64,000 nt of DNA from Flectonema sp. DT1601 (GCA_964019425.1 OZ025805.1:344501-408500); one strand, 5' to 3'. Shown: positions 29,938-41,555, numbered from the stretch's first letter. Notes: generated by a model not told the origin, from the letters alone. Numbers and translations are program-made.

Positions 29938-32841
29938 AAACACAAGAGATGCCAACAACATCAAAACCATCAAAACCAGCTACAACATCCAGAGCATACA
30001 AACCCTGGCTTGTCAAATAAAGAACGGAATAAACTAGCCCATGCCTTGAATGGCAATGGTGGACCAGGAAAGGACAGCAGAGACCGACGCCCGCGAGACG
30101 ATACTCGCGACAGGGACGAAAACCGTCCAAACAAGGAGGAACGTCGCATAGCGAAGCTCGAGAAAGAGAAACTCGACTCGCTAGACGAGATAGAGGAAGA
30201 GAAGCAACGACTGGGGCAGCAGAGAATGGCCATGGAACAGCACCACCACCAGAAGGAAACCAACCTTCAAGGACAAGAAAAACAGTTGGAACAGCAACGC
30301 CAACACCAACAACAAGAACTGCAAAGTCAGTACCACCAACAACAGCAGCAACTGCAAAGCCATCATCAGCTGAAGGAAACGGAAAGTCTCCAGAAGGAGC
30401 AAAACCTACAGGCTCAACTCAAGGAGCGACACCAGCACCAACAGAAGGAATTGGAGAAGCAATACCGCCAACAACAACAGCAACTGGAAAGCCAACAGCA
30501 GAAGAAGGACGCCGAGTCTGAACAGCAAACACATCTGACTCGGTCACAACTACAGAAGGAAAAGGAATCCTTCCAGACAGAGAAGGAACGGCTCCACCTC
30601 CAGCTGGATCAGCAGTTGAAGAACGAGAAGGAGCACCTCCACCAACAACTCCAACAGAAGGAAGACGAGGTTCGTAAAGAAAAGTTAGCAGAGAGAATAG
30701 AACTCCAACAACTGCGAGATGAACTAACTCAACAAGAACAGAACATCCAACGACGTGAGGAAGAGGTGAACCGAGGACAGCACCAACTACACCAACAACA
30801 ACAACAACTAGAGCAGCAGCAACAGCAATCGCAACATCAGCAACTGGAACTACAACAACAACGGCAACAACAGCAACAGCAACAACAGCATCAACAACTG
30901 GAACTGGAACAACAACAACTACAACAGCAACAGCAACTGCAACAACATCGACAACCGCAACAACAACCGCAACAGCAACCCGTACACTACATGCAACATC
31001 AACCGTATGCAACGTACGACACCTACGCCCAGCAGCAGCAGTCTTCCCACTACGAAGGGCTACAACAGGAACTGAAGCGGGAAAGAGAGGAGAAGAGCGA
31101 ACTACGCGAGATGCTCCGAACTCTCCAACAACAACTGGACGGATTGAGAGAAGAACTCAAGGCCCAACATGCTGAGGCGAAGAGGCAGCAGGAAACGGCG
31201 GGACGAGAAGCGAGAGAGATGCAAGAACGTTTCTTGCTAGAACTCGAAGCGGAACGGGTCCAGATCAGAGGGCTCAACTCACTGAGAGAAGAGGAAGAGG
31301 AACTTCAGATGGACACCACCCCTGATCAGGAAGCAAACACGGAAGTGAAGCAAACGCCACCAGTGAAGCTGCCCCAAGACGGTATGAGGGAGCTGGACGC
31401 CTCACGCAAGAAGCTGATGAAAGAAATCAATGAAGGGCAGGTAGCCGGACGATCGGCCATCCAAGAGCAGATGGTCCGAGAGGCCGGGAGACTGGCGCAG
31501 ACTCAGAAGAGCTGGGAGAACGCAGCACGCAAGGAGCGATCCAGGGTGGATAACCTCTCGCTGGCACCGGAATACTGGCCAGAGGGAATGGCGATCACGA
31601 AGGAGCAGTACGACGCCGGTGCAAAGGGAGTACACCTCACCACCAGAGAGGAGGCAAGGAAGAGGATGTCGGGAACACCTCCGGGAGCCTGGGAAACGTT
31701 ATCCCTGGTAACCCTGGAACCACCATCAGACACGGCGCAGAAAGTACAGGTAGTACTAAAGGAGACGACGAGCGACGGCGAGAAGAGAATTCTCAAGCAG
31801 CTCTGGATGACAACACTGGGAAGAGTGGTTGTACCATCCGGAACAGACGTCGTGCGGACGGAAAGCACGAGGGAGATGGTTGTCCGGGTGGACAAAAAAT
31901 GGTCCGGAGAGAAGAGATGGTCGGAAGTGAAGCGCTCCCCGTTCAGGGCAACGGAGGAATTGAAGAAGATGCCGGGGTATGTCGATACGTACAACCCGCG
32001 GATCGGAGACCAGAGCGTGACCGTGATGCTCAGGGTGAAGGTAGCCGAAGTGAAGAACTTCCTCCGAGAATCGGGGAAGGACGGCGTCTTCACCAAGGAA
32101 AAGGATCCGAGAGAGGAACGAGCAGTGAAGGCGGCGGTCATTTGGCTACCGAAGGACGAGACGCTCGGAATCGCTCGGGACAAGGCTGTAGAAGTCGATG
32201 GAGGGCTGGGACTCGTGGTAAACGAACACGGACTCGGGCTTCGAGTGACCAGCTGGCAGGAAACGGCGGCGAGGGAGAAACTGCACCTGCCGGCTAAGCT
32301 ACCGGAAACAAAGATCACGGGTATCCCGATCGGCACAACCACCGACGAAGCGATCAAGTGGCTGATCACGAAGGAAGGCTGGGAAGTGAGGAAGACGAAG
32401 GAAGGCGTACGGAACGGCATGCGATGGATGGTCGTCCGCGGTCCGGTGAGAACGCAGGAAACCATCACAGTGGATGGCGTCCTGTGCATGGTGGAGGCTG
32501 GGAAACAGAAGGAGGAAGTCGACCCGAAACGGAAGGAGACCAAACGCCCGAATGCGACACCGACGAAACCAGAGAAAAGGCGTGACCCGACGGAGGGAAC
32601 GGGAGGAAAGTGGTACACTCGATTGGAGTTCATCGAGTTTCATGGGAAGAAGAAGGGACAACGCCTATGGTTAGAAGCCAGCAACCCAACACCAACTACG
32701 ACGGCACCTACGAAGACAGCGACCGCAACGACAACAGCGAGAAAGGAGCCCAAGTCGACAAAAAAGAAGGAGAACAGCTCAGTGGACGAGAGATTGGACC
32801 GACTGGAACGTCTACTGATGGCGTTCATGGAACGGAATTGA
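29870..32841 (+). CDS. LINE ORF1, coiled-coil protein (copy 2)
   Basis: The frame runs from the host ATG (29308) across the junction (SQIT then WDHDTC) to the UGA at 32839-32841. It contains the charged N-terminus, Gln-rich coiled coil and conserved C-terminal region of copy 1. Compared with copy 1 it has a substituted, longer block in the coiled coil (EVRKEKLAERIELQQLRDEL), an in-frame change that suggests variation among source elements. No early in-frame ATG belongs to the element itself. Confidence 0.8.
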
Positions 32842-32925
32842 CCGGCGGAGGACGGAAGGAACTGGGCGGAGACACGGAGACGTCTCCTGCTACAAGCTGG
32901 CGACGTTGAGAGGAACCCCGGACCG
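32839..32925 (+). promoter_or_regulatory. In-frame UGA followed by 2A peptide (copy 2)
   Basis: The arrangement is identical to copy 1: UGA then C, 14 sense codons, then LLLQAGDVERNPGP (32884-32925) in the same frame as ORF1 and ORF2. Its conservation in both young copies argues against a chance nonsense change in one of them, though a shared defective source cannot be excluded. Confidence 0.8.
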
Positions 32926-35900
32926 AGACCACGAATCGATGGGCTCACCGTGGGAACAATCAATGTCACCACACTAGAAGGAAAAATAGATGCCATCACA
33001 GATCTGAACCTAGATCTGATAGCTCTACAGGAAACTTCTCTGACGGGCCCACAGCAACGCCAGATGAAAAAACAGCTCGGTGAGAGAGGATGGGAGGCGA
33101 CGTTCGGGTTAGAGTGCAAATTACTAACCGATGGGCAAAAGACGTGGACGGCGGCGGGAGGCGTGGCCATCTTGACGCGCACTGGTACACCGGTGAGAAG
33201 GATAAAACACGATCGGCTCGACAACACAGGACGATTCGTACACGCGGGAGTGTCGTACGGAAATGGCAAGGTACTGCACGTTTTCTCGTTCTACGGAGAC
33301 GTACGTTCGGCGGTCTACACGGAAGAGTTGATTGCGGAGATGCTCGTGGAAGCAGCAGCTCTGGGTGATGTTCCCGTATTTATAGCGGGGGACTTCAACG
33401 TCGAAACAACGGAATCGCCGGCGCTTCTGTCGGCTTTCGCACACGGACTCTGGATAGATGCCGCCGTCTCGATGGGAAACATGACACCGACAAGCGAAGC
33501 GGGAAAAGGACTTCGTAGAATCGATGCTATTCTGATGAACCGCGGGGCGGCGACAGCAATCTCGAATGACACAACGATCCATGTGCATAAGAGTGAGCTG
33601 ATCCCGACACACAAGCCGGTCATCATTAGAAAGCTCAACATCTCACGCTACAACGAGAAGGCTCCTAGGCTGATAGTACCGAAACAGTTGGATACCTCCG
33701 AGACAACGGACCCGCGTGAGGGGAAGGCCGAAAGGCAACTCCACTGGACGCGAGCTGTAGCGACGGAAGATCCTGACAAGATGCTGGAGGCGCTTGGAGA
33801 GATCATCGAAAGATACCTTCTGACGGGAAAGCTGGAGATAAGTAACCCAGCCAAGTACAAGGGACGCGGGAAGAAGCGTGAGCCTGTGATGTGGACGAAC
33901 GCGGCGAAACAAGACGGGAGAGGAGCGACGTGCAGGGAAACGCGGAGAAGACTGCAGAAGATACGTGTTCTGGAGGAAGTGATGAAAATCACAAAGCAAC
34001 GCGATGGTCCGACGGTGCCGTCCCACGAAGTAATGAAACTCTGGAAAAAATTACGAAAACTCGATCCGACGACGGGATCCGAAATACCACAGACGGAGGA
34101 GCTTCGGATACTACTACAACAAGCGAGACAGGAGCAAGCGATAGAAAGCAAGAAGCTCCGAACTGAACGCATCCGCATGTGGAAACGGAATGTTGTCGAC
34201 AATTGGAATGACGACCGCACGAAGGTTTTCCAGTGGATCAGGAACGTCGAGCAATCGAAGACTGTTCTGATGGAAAAGGCAGATGGAAGCTGGACGGCCA
34301 ACTGCTCCGAGATGGATGAGGCCATGCACGCGGCATGGGACCCCATACTCAAAAAGTACTTGTCAGACCCGGAACCAGACTGGATGAAGTTCGAAGAACG
34401 GTACAGCAACTACATCGAGGAACACCCGATGCGATGCGAAGATATCACCGGGGAGGACGTTGCAAAAGCCCTCAGAAGGACTAGCTCGCGCAAAGCAGCT
34501 GGGGTAGACGGCTTCAGGATATCGGAGCTCAAGTTGCTACCGGAGGACATGATCCAGATGATAGCGGAATTCTACAACATAGTGGAGAGAACACACTGGC
34601 CGGAAGCACTTCTCACGGCACTGGTGTCGGCCATACCCAAAGGGGCAGGGACGAAACCACTGGAGCAGAGACCCATTACGGTGACATCCGCACTTTACAG
34701 GCTATGGGGCTGTATACGTATGGAAAAGGATGTAATGGAGTGGCAAGAAAAGTGGGCTCACGACGGGCAGTACGGCTACCGGAAGGGGAGATCTACGCTC
34801 GACCTCAGCTGGAAGATAGCACTAGACGTGGAACACGCAACTCTCTACGGAGAAGAGATTGCTGGAGTGACCACGGACTTCAGGAAGTGTTTTGACCTGA
34901 TCCCGCACGACATCCTCCTGAAATTAGTGAAGGAATTGGGCCTCGGTAATAAGATCCTGAGAACTGTGACGGATGTCTACCGGCGACTCAGAAGGAGATT
35001 CAAGTTCCCGAGCGGCGTCGGAGAAGAATTTGCCACCACCAACGGAATACTGCAAGGATGCCCGCTCAGCGTGGTGCTCTTCAATGCGCTGAGCTCGATA
35101 CTCAGCAAAGCAATCGAGAGGGAAGCCGATGTGACGCCCGGATCGTATGCGGACGACCTGACATTGTTTGGATCACGAACGAAGCTACAAGAAGGCGTGG
35201 AAGTCGTTGCGGAGTTCTGCACCCTGACCGGACAAGAACTCGCGCCTCAGAAATGCAAGTGGTTCTCGAACAGAGACCAGAGCCAGACCAACATCACAAT
35301 GGGGGACACAACACTGGACTTCGATGACAGTGTCGATATCGTGGGATGCCACCTCAGTATGAAAGGAACCACCAAGCAGATGGGGAGGATCACAGAAGAA
35401 GTGCTCGATAGAGCGAGGCGAATCCGGTTACTTCCGCTCAGATATCAAGCGAAGGAACAGATAGCTGCAGCTAGTGTCATGCCCAAGGCGCTCTTCGGAA
35501 CGGCACTGTACGATCCCGATGCGACGCGACTCGGACTGCTGAGAAGAGCAATGGCAACGGGGATTTTCCGCAAACTTGGAGGGAAAAGAACTAAGATGTC
35601 GCACACCATGGGCCTAACGCTACTCTGCAAGGGACATTGTGTGGATCCCGCGACGTACATTAGGTACAACAGACTCCTTGCACTCACCAGAATGCTACCG
35701 AAGCTAACTGAGAGGATACGCAGGGTATGGGAACACCTGCAAGAGCACACTGAAGCGACGAGAGGACCAGTCGGCCTCGCCCTGAGTACTCTGAAGGAAC
35801 TTGGATGGGAATGGTCAACTTTCTCGGTCTTCGAAGGTCCGGGAGGGACGACCGAACACGGACGGCTGGATGCGGGGCGCTGGCGGCACGATGTCAGAGA

Positions 35901-37578
35901 GGCGTGCAGGCGTTTCACCTGGAACAAAACAATTGCGGAAACGAGACGGGTAAACCTGAGAGGTATTGAAGCGGGCATCGACCGGAAAGAGACCCTGAAG
36001 GTCCTGAAGGAAGGAAAGGGCGACCCCTACCTGCGCGGAGTAGTGAAGCACTGCCTCCTGGACAACGTGTACACTGGTTCGATGAAGGCGGGAAACAAGA
36101 ACTGCGCGCACTGCGAGGAGGTTGACGACGTAGAGAGGACGGAGACCCTCGAGCACGTGAACTGGGATTGCAGAGCTTATGACACGATCCGACAGGAATA
36201 CCCGCAAGTGATGCTACAAGTTCGAAGCGATTGGCCCAATTGCCTGAGGCTACTCGGCATCAAGCCCGACAATGTGGAACTGCCGGCGGGGCTCACCGGA
36301 GACCTACAACGAATGTTCGCACGGATCAGGCTCCGCAGGGACGAGTACCAACAACTGGAGGAGAGACGGCTGACGGTTGTGGAATACGCTGGGAACAAAG
36401 AACCGGAAGTAGTTATGCGATACAACAACAAACTGGAAAAGTACATGCCAGTATACACCCAATGGCCCGAAGCCCTTGGATTGACCTTGTACTTAGCGCT
36501 TGCGAGCTACCTGAGGGAACTGAAGTGGCCTCGACAGCCAGACGGGGTCGGAGTCACCTTCCTGGAATTAGCGATCGACTTCGAAGCGTATGCGGGGGTT
36601 GACATACCGACCACAGTCCACGAAGGCCACGTAGCGAAGTGCACCAAAGACAGAGCCGCCGGGAAGAAAGCTGACGTCATGTGTGGACTGATGCTAAGAT
36701 TGAACTTGGTTCACAAGCATTTAGAAGGCGAGGAACAAAGAACCTTTCCCGACTACTGCGTAGGAAGCAACAAAGCCTTACGTCCACTAGGAGCCCCGGT
36801 ACTGAAAGGTTTGAAGAAACGACCAGCTTTTCTGATGGGAGACGAAACAGTAGACACAATTCGGAGGACGGTCCAAGAGGCGAACGACGGAAAAGCTGAC
36901 AAAATCAGATTCGGCTTCGAGACTGAGTGCAGGCACTCGAGCGAGAGGGAAGGGAGAGCGGAGAAATGGATAACCGCGGCACGACTTTTCCCATCAAAGG
37001 AAAAAGACGTACAGCTGAGGAGGGAGCTCTGCGAGCGAGGACCGACACGCCCGCCACCCGAGGTCGTCAAGAGACCGGGCATCGCGGAGGGACAAGGAAC
37101 GATGAACTCGACGTGCTACGGACACTTCAAGAAGAAATGCAATAGTTGTCGACGGGCCGGAAACACCATCTACCAGTGCTGCCACAACCATCACACTCTG
37201 GGGGATGAAGATGGACAAATACCGATATGGGACTTTTGCAGCAAGCACAAGCTTACTCCATGTGCAGTCTGCATAGTGATCGGCAGAGGATCTGAGCAAT
37301 GTTGCAGAAACAGCCACCACCGATGCCGTCACCACGAGATGGCTCCCTGCAACGACTGCAAGCGGAATCCGGATCCGGAACAACGGACTGCCACGAAATG
37401 CTGCAACAAAAAGCATCACGGGCCAATTATAAGGACGTTGACGAGGAGGGCGAAGCAGCCGACGAAGCATGATATGCAAACCAGCACATCGCTTCTAAAA
37501 TTAGGTTTCACCAAACAAATGAAACCAAAAGCAGAGGAAACCCCTGAAAGGGAACCCCAGGACAAGGGGTTAACTTAG
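32842..37578 (+). CDS. LINE ORF2, APE endonuclease and reverse transcriptase (copy 2)
   Basis: Like copy 1, this is open from the codon after the UGA; the mature protein would begin at the 2A proline (32923) and have 1551 aa. Endonuclease (LIALQET, GDFNV, RIDAIL, THKPV), reverse transcriptase (DFRKCFD, QGCPLS, SYADD at about 35146), the CAHCEE...HVN..DC cluster and the C-terminal Cys/His tail are all present. Differences from copy 1 are scattered single residues away from catalytic motifs; one affects the tail (CRHHE versus CCHHE). It could serve as the enzyme source for the short elements. Confidence 0.93.
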   Translation, partial: PAEDGRNWAETRRRLLLQAGDVERNPGPRPRIDGLTVGTINVTTLEGKIDAITDLNLDLIALQETSLTGPQQRQMKKQLGERGWEATFGLECKLLTDGQKTWTAAGGVAILTRTGTPVRRIKHDRLDNTGRFVHAGVSYGNGKVLHVFSFYGDVRSAVYTEELIAEMLVEAAALGDVPVFIAGDFNVETTESPALLSAFAHGLWIDAAVSMGNMTPTSEAGKGLRRIDAILMNRGAATAISNDTTIHVHKSELIPTHKPVIIRKLNISRYNEKAPRLIVPKQLDTSETTDPREGKAERQLHWTRAVATEDPDKMLEALGEIIERYLLTGKLEISNPAKYKGRGKKREPVMWTNAAKQDGRGATCRETRRRLQKIRVLEEVMKITKQRDGPTVPSHEVMKLWKKLRKLDPTTGSEIPQTEELRILLQQARQEQAIESKKLRTERIRMWKRNVVDNWNDDRTKVFQWIRNVEQSKTVLMEKADGSWTANCSEMDEAMHAAWDPILKKYLSDPEPDWMKFEERYSNYIEEHPMRCEDITGEDVAKALRRTSSRKAAGVDGFRISELKLLPEDMIQMIAEFYNIVERTHWPEALLTALVSAIPKGAGTKPLEQRPITVTSALYRLWGCIRMEKDVMEWQEKWAHDGQYGYRKGRSTLDLSWKIALDVEHATLYGEEIAGVTTDFRKCFDLIPHDILLKLVKELGLGNKILRTVTDVYRRLRRRFKFPSGVGEEFATTNGILQGCPLSVVLFNALSSILSKAIEREADVTPGSYADDLTLFGSRTKLQEGVEVVAEFCTLTGQELAPQKCKWFSNRDQSQTNITMGDTTLDFDDSVDIVGCHLSMKGTTKQMGRITEEVLDRARRIRLLPLRYQAKEQIAAASVMPKALFGTALYDPDATRLGLLRRAMATGIFRKLGGKRTKMSHTMGLTLLCKGHCVDPATYIRYNRLLALTRMLPKLTERIRRVWEHLQEHTEATRGPVGLALSTLKELGWEWSTFSVFEGPGGTTEHGRLDAGRWRHDVREACRRFTWNKTIAETRRVNLRGIEAGIDRKETLKVLKEGKGDPYLRGVVKHCLLDNVYTGSMKAGNKNCAHCEEVDDVERTETLEHVNWDCRAYDTIRQEYPQVMLQVRSDWPNCLRLLGIKPDNVELPAGLTGDLQRMFARIRLRRDEYQQLEERRLTVVEYAGNKEPEVVMRYNNKLEKYMPVYTQWPEALGLTLYLALASYLRELKWPRQPDGVGVTFLELAIDFEAYAGVDIPTTVHEGHVAKCTKDRAAGKKADVMCGLMLRLNLVHKHLEGEEQRTFPDYCVGSNKALRPLGAPVLKGLKKRPAFLMGDETVDTIRRTVQEANDGKADKIRFGFETECRHSSEREGRAEKWITAARLFPSKEKDVQLRRELCERGPTRPPPEVVKRPGIAEGQGTMNSTCYGHFKKKCNSCRRAGNTIYQCCHNHHTLGDEDGQIPIWDFCSKHKLTPCAVCIVIGRGSEQCCRNSHHRCRHHEMAPCNDCKRNPDPEQRTATKCCNKKHHGPIIRTLTRRAKQPTKHDMQTSTSLLKLGFTKQMKPKAEETPEREPQDKGLT

Positions 37579-37652
37579 GTTGGCCGAACCAGTGCCTCGT
37601 CATCTCACCGTGCTAGCAAGCCTGAATGACAGCACTCAAAATGGTACATATA

Positions 37653-37952
37653 TTCCTGTTCACAAATCACTTCTGTAAACCTTTCAGGTCTTAGTAGTGT
37701 CACCATAGTAGGAGGTGGATTCCTGTTTTCCTGTTCACGAGTCGTTTCTCTTGATCTTTCTTGTCTTAGTAGTGTCACCACTATAGGAAACTTATTCTTG
37801 TCTTCCTGTTCACAAATCACTTCTGTAAACCTTTCAGGTCTTAGTAGTGTCACCATAGTAGGAGGTGGATTCCTGTTTTCCTGTTCACGAGTCGTTTCTC
37901 TTGATCTTTCTTGTCTTAGTAGTGTCACTACTATTGGTGATAATTTCTTGTC
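37653..37952 (+). repeat. 150-bp tandem duplication of two LRR units
   Basis: Bases 37653-37802 and 37803-37952 are near-identical; 150 bp equals two 75-bp LRR units. The second copy restarts with the same TTCCTGTTCACAAATCACTT that forms the LINE target duplication, so the LRR target was expanded by repeat-unit slippage or unequal exchange next to the insertion. Confidence 0.85.
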
Positions 37953-38496
37953 TTACTGTTCACAAATCACTTTTCTCGACCTTTCAGGTCTCAATAGTGT
38001 CACCTCTATTGGTGATGATTTCTTGTATTCTTGTAAACGGATAGCAACAGTTGACCTTTCAGGTCTTAGTAGTGTCACCACTATTGGGAATAATTTCTTG
38101 TTTTCCTGTGAACAAATCACTTCTCTTGACCTTTCAGGTCTTTGCTGTGTTACTTCTATTGGAGATAGTTTCCTTTCTTTCTGTACACAAATCACTTCTG
38201 TGAACCTTTCGGGTCTTGATAGTGTAACCGCTATAGCAAATGACTTCTTGCGTTGTTGTGTATGTATTATTTCTCTTGATCTTTCAAGTCTTATTAGTGT
38301 CACCACAATAGGAAGTAATTTCTTGCGTAGTTGTTCAGAAATCACTTCTCTTGACCTTTCAAGTCTTGGTAGTGTCACCACTATTGGTGATGACTTTCTC
38401 AGTGAATGCGACGCTCTTGAATCTGTGCAGCTGCCTGAAAGTAATAGCGTTCTCTTTGAGGAGTCTGTGAAAGCAGCGATTGATCACTCAGGTTAA

Positions 38497-39064
38497 AGTG
38501 GTGAGTTGATTCTTAAAGTTTTGTTATTTTTGTTATTTTTGTTTTATTAATTAGTTGACCTTCGTGTACATTCTGACTAAAATATGAAAACTTCTTATCA
38601 AAGATTACGGAATAAGAACAATCATCGATTTGAGAACTACTTTAAAAGGTATTCCGGTCACATAAAAGAAAGGAAAGAAGAGTAAGAAAAGAAAATAATA
38701 ATTAAGAATATTTAAGAAAATAATATTTAAAAAAAGTAAATAAGTAAAAAAAAATGCTCCACAAGGCCGTGACCGTGGTATACGTTTCTCCAAACTTTTG
38801 GTTGGAATTGTAAGTTTTCCCTTAATAAAAAGTTCATTGTGACGATAACAACCCCATTTTTATTCTCCTTTTTAAAACTTTCTTAATATTTTATTGCATG
38901 GCATTCACTCCAGATCGAAGTTAATATTATTTTTCTTAAAACAGCGACACGGATGTAAATTATTAGAGACAGAGGCTATCCGGAATTTTACATTTTTATT
39001 AAAAATGCTTTTTTTTAATCTAAACTTCCATCACAGGATAATTTTTCTCACAAGAACTCTTGCG
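38497..39064 (+). repeat. 3' flank of G and diverged leader
   Basis: The flank after gene G (38497-38660) matches the flanks of A and B (ATCAAAGATTACGGAATAAG). From 38755 the usual LRR-gene leader begins (CTCCACAAGGCCGTGACCGT), and after 38940 it changes to the variant seen before 28736. Confidence 0.7.
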
Positions 39065-39215
39065 ATGCAGGTTTCTGTAGTGTTTCCCGACTCAGGATTT
39101 GGAGATGCAGTTTTGACATCAACATCAGAGTCTGTCGTACGTGATGTTATAGAAACAGTTAACTGAGGAATGGGATGTTGTCAGAATTTATTGAGATGAT
39201 CGTATTGCGGTGATG
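39065..39215 (+). pseudogene. Ubiquitin-like/LRR N-terminal fragment, second copy
   Basis: This near-duplicate of 28736-28890 has the same MQVSVVFPDSGFGDAVLTST start and the same stop after ETVN; it also lacks a few bases later (TGTTGTCAGA versus TGTTGACTCAGA). Because both copies share the first lesion, the fragment was already broken before the segment was duplicated upstream of G and H. Confidence 0.75.
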
Positions 39216-39681
39216 TTTTTTAGAAAGGAATGGTTTTACTGATTTGAATAAGATAAATAAACTGCTAACACCGAGTAATGACATTTATTTTGAACAATAA
39301 AATTAGATTCGACTTGTGAGACATTTACTGTTGAAGATGTATTGATTTGATATCGAGTTGGGTAATTGTTTCCTATCTAACCTTCATTTGGTAATCTGAT
39401 CAGAGTTTACATTTGGTTGGGAATATTTGAAAAAAATAAGCAGGGAAGTTCTCCATTGATATCGGAAATGAGTACCTAGGCATGGGTCACATCCTTGTAG
39501 TGTTCACTTTCATTCATTCAGGTCACTGAAACAGATGAATCCTTTAGTAAAACAGTATTCATACCCCTTTGAGGGAATGTAATTACATGTCGCATCCTCG
39601 TAGTACTCGATACCCAGATGTCACTTGTACGAGTTCTTTCTAACAGAACCTTTCCCACCTCACAGCAAATTATTTAAAAAA

Positions 39682-41555
39682 GGGTTATGGCCCAAAATAC
39701 CCCAAAGTGGCCCAAAATACCCCGAAGTGGCCCAAAATACCCCAAAGTGGCCCAAAATACCCCGAAGTGGCCCAAAATACCCCGAAGTGGCCCAAAATAC
39801 CCCAAAGTGGCCCAAAACCCGGTCTGGCTGTGCACCCTGGGGTCCCAACCACATAGCTGGGTATGAGGATGGGTCACAGTCACCAGGTATTACTCATACA
39901 ACCATCAGGGTTTAGAGCATCACAAGCACCAGACAGGTCACCTAAATTTACTCGAAAGTTTGGGCAATTCGAACGTCAGCATTCACATTAGCAAGCAACC
40001 AGTCCTGAGTACTTAAAGAACCCAACCATTACGTGTATCAGCCACAGTCACACTTAGTATAGCGTTAGTACAGAGGACACGGATCTGCTATGCAGGGAAG
40101 TGACTTGAACTCGTTCAACTAATTAATGTGTGCAGATATAAGCGCCGCGAATTGACGGGTCTGAAGTTATGCTTTCCGAAGAGAGTAACCACCCACGCGA
40201 GTGTTATTTTGACGCCATAACCTGTAGCTTTCAACACATAACAACCAGGGATAATTCTCAGTAAGGCCGCCGTCACCGTGAAGCTGCTACGAATATAACC
40301 CAACAAACTAGCAATTCCTCCAACTTTGTTCATATGTGCAGACACATAGTCAGCTACACACTTGGAGACTTTCTTAATCTCTTTAAGCTACTTTGCTTTA
40401 GCAGTGGATCTTGCTTATACTATTTTTTTGGCTGAGTTTCAGTGGCAGCAGGTTGAGTTTCAACTATGTTTCGGGCATCTTAGAGATTGAGAATAAAAGT
40501 TCGTAGTAAAAGAGTAAAAGCCTAGAGAGAATGAAAACATTTGTGATTAGGAACCTGAACACTTTACTGAACGAAGCATCGTAGGCAACCAGTTTCCTTC
40601 GAGAATCTGCAGGTGGTGCAGGGCTAAATCGAGATGAGGAAGATAACACCCGTACACCTTAAGCGCACACGGATGTTGAGATAACGTTTGTATGATGTTC
40701 ACTTGACGAGATTATCAAAGACAAATACTCACGGATAGGTTGGGTTGCTCTTCAGGTCCTGATAGTATTCTCAGCCTCTGGAAGTTTTACTGAGTGCATG
40801 CAAAGAACGGTATGTGTGCAGGGCTGGGTCACCTTACAGAGAACTGCTGTCCTCTTACACGTCATTCCAACCGAATTTCAAAGTCAAGACACCTGCGAGT
40901 TACAGACAGCCTGGTCGCAAGCGACACTCCTGTTTCTGACCGGGTTATCAGGGTATCTAACTCATGCAGGCATGAGAGCTTTTTTAAGGCTACTTTGAAT
41001 TATCAAGAGCGCAGTACTGCCCGAAGGGTTCCCGCGTGTCAAGATGCATTTGCATGTACTGAGCAGAAGTTCCAGAAAGAAGATTACTTTTATCATTTCC
41101 CAAGTCATCACATCCTTAACCGTTTGTGTTATTAGCTTTCAATCAATCCATTACCATAAATCCACAGATGAGTGTGCTGAATAGAAAGTAAAACGGGACG
41201 GCAAAAAGCTTTTGTCCAAGTGACACAGAAATACTGGCCAGGCAGGTTCCAAAAAGAAGTTTCAAGAAAAAAAAACAAGAAAAAAAAAAAAAAAATTGGC
41301 AGTGGAAAAAGTTACAACTTGTAGTGAACAGCGAAAAAAAAAACATCACTTCCAGTTTCTGTACACACATTATCCTGATTTACAAGTTCCCAAAGCCGGG
41401 TTCGGTATATTTTGGACCACTTCGGGGTATTTTGGGCCACTTTGGGGTATTTTGGGCCACTTTGGGGTATTTTGGGCCACTTCGGGGTATTTTGGGCCAC
41501 TTTGGGGTATTTTGGGCCATTTGCAAAAAAAGTGGGGTATTTTGGGCCATTGCCC
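39682..41555. mobile_element. Foldback DNA transposon in gene H leader
   Basis: This 1874-bp insertion is flanked by a 9-bp duplication TTTAAAAAA (39673-39681 and 41556-41564). Its ends are inverted arrays of a 20-bp unit, GGCCCAAAATACCCCAAAGT, six or seven copies on the left and about six on the right in opposite orientation. The outermost bases are GGGTTATGGCCC and the complement of GGGCAATGGCCC. Nine-bp duplications and long inverted ends fit Mutator-like or foldback elements. The interior has no recognised transposase, so it is non-autonomous. It separates the splice acceptor (about 39665) from the gene H ATG (41564). Confidence 0.82.

Larger units (their letters stand above)
29870..37652 (+). 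mobile_element. Full-length site-specific LINE, copy 2
   Basis: This 7783-bp copy has the same layout as copy 1 and open ORF1 and ORF2. It is flanked by a perfect 20-bp duplication, TTCCTGTTCACAAATCACTT (29850-29869 and 37653-37672), which fixes the ends and the insertion point. The 3' end is again GGTACATATA with no poly-A. ORF2 is about 98.5% identical in protein to copy 1 by my count, and ORF1 differs mainly by an in-frame block near 30640-30760, so both copies are young. Confidence 0.95.
29308..38496 (+). pseudogene. Ubiquitin-like/LRR gene G, split by LINE copy 2
   Basis: The ATG at 29308 opens the ubiquitin-like domain and two LRR units up to 29869. LINE copy 2 occupies 29870-37652. 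LRR coding then continues from 37653 to the stop at 38494-38496 with the AAIDHSG tail. The first 150 bp after the LINE (37653-37802) are duplicated in tandem (37803-37952). As in gene D, the host ATG is in frame with LINE ORF1, giving one open frame of 1177 codons (29308-32841). Confidence 0.87.
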
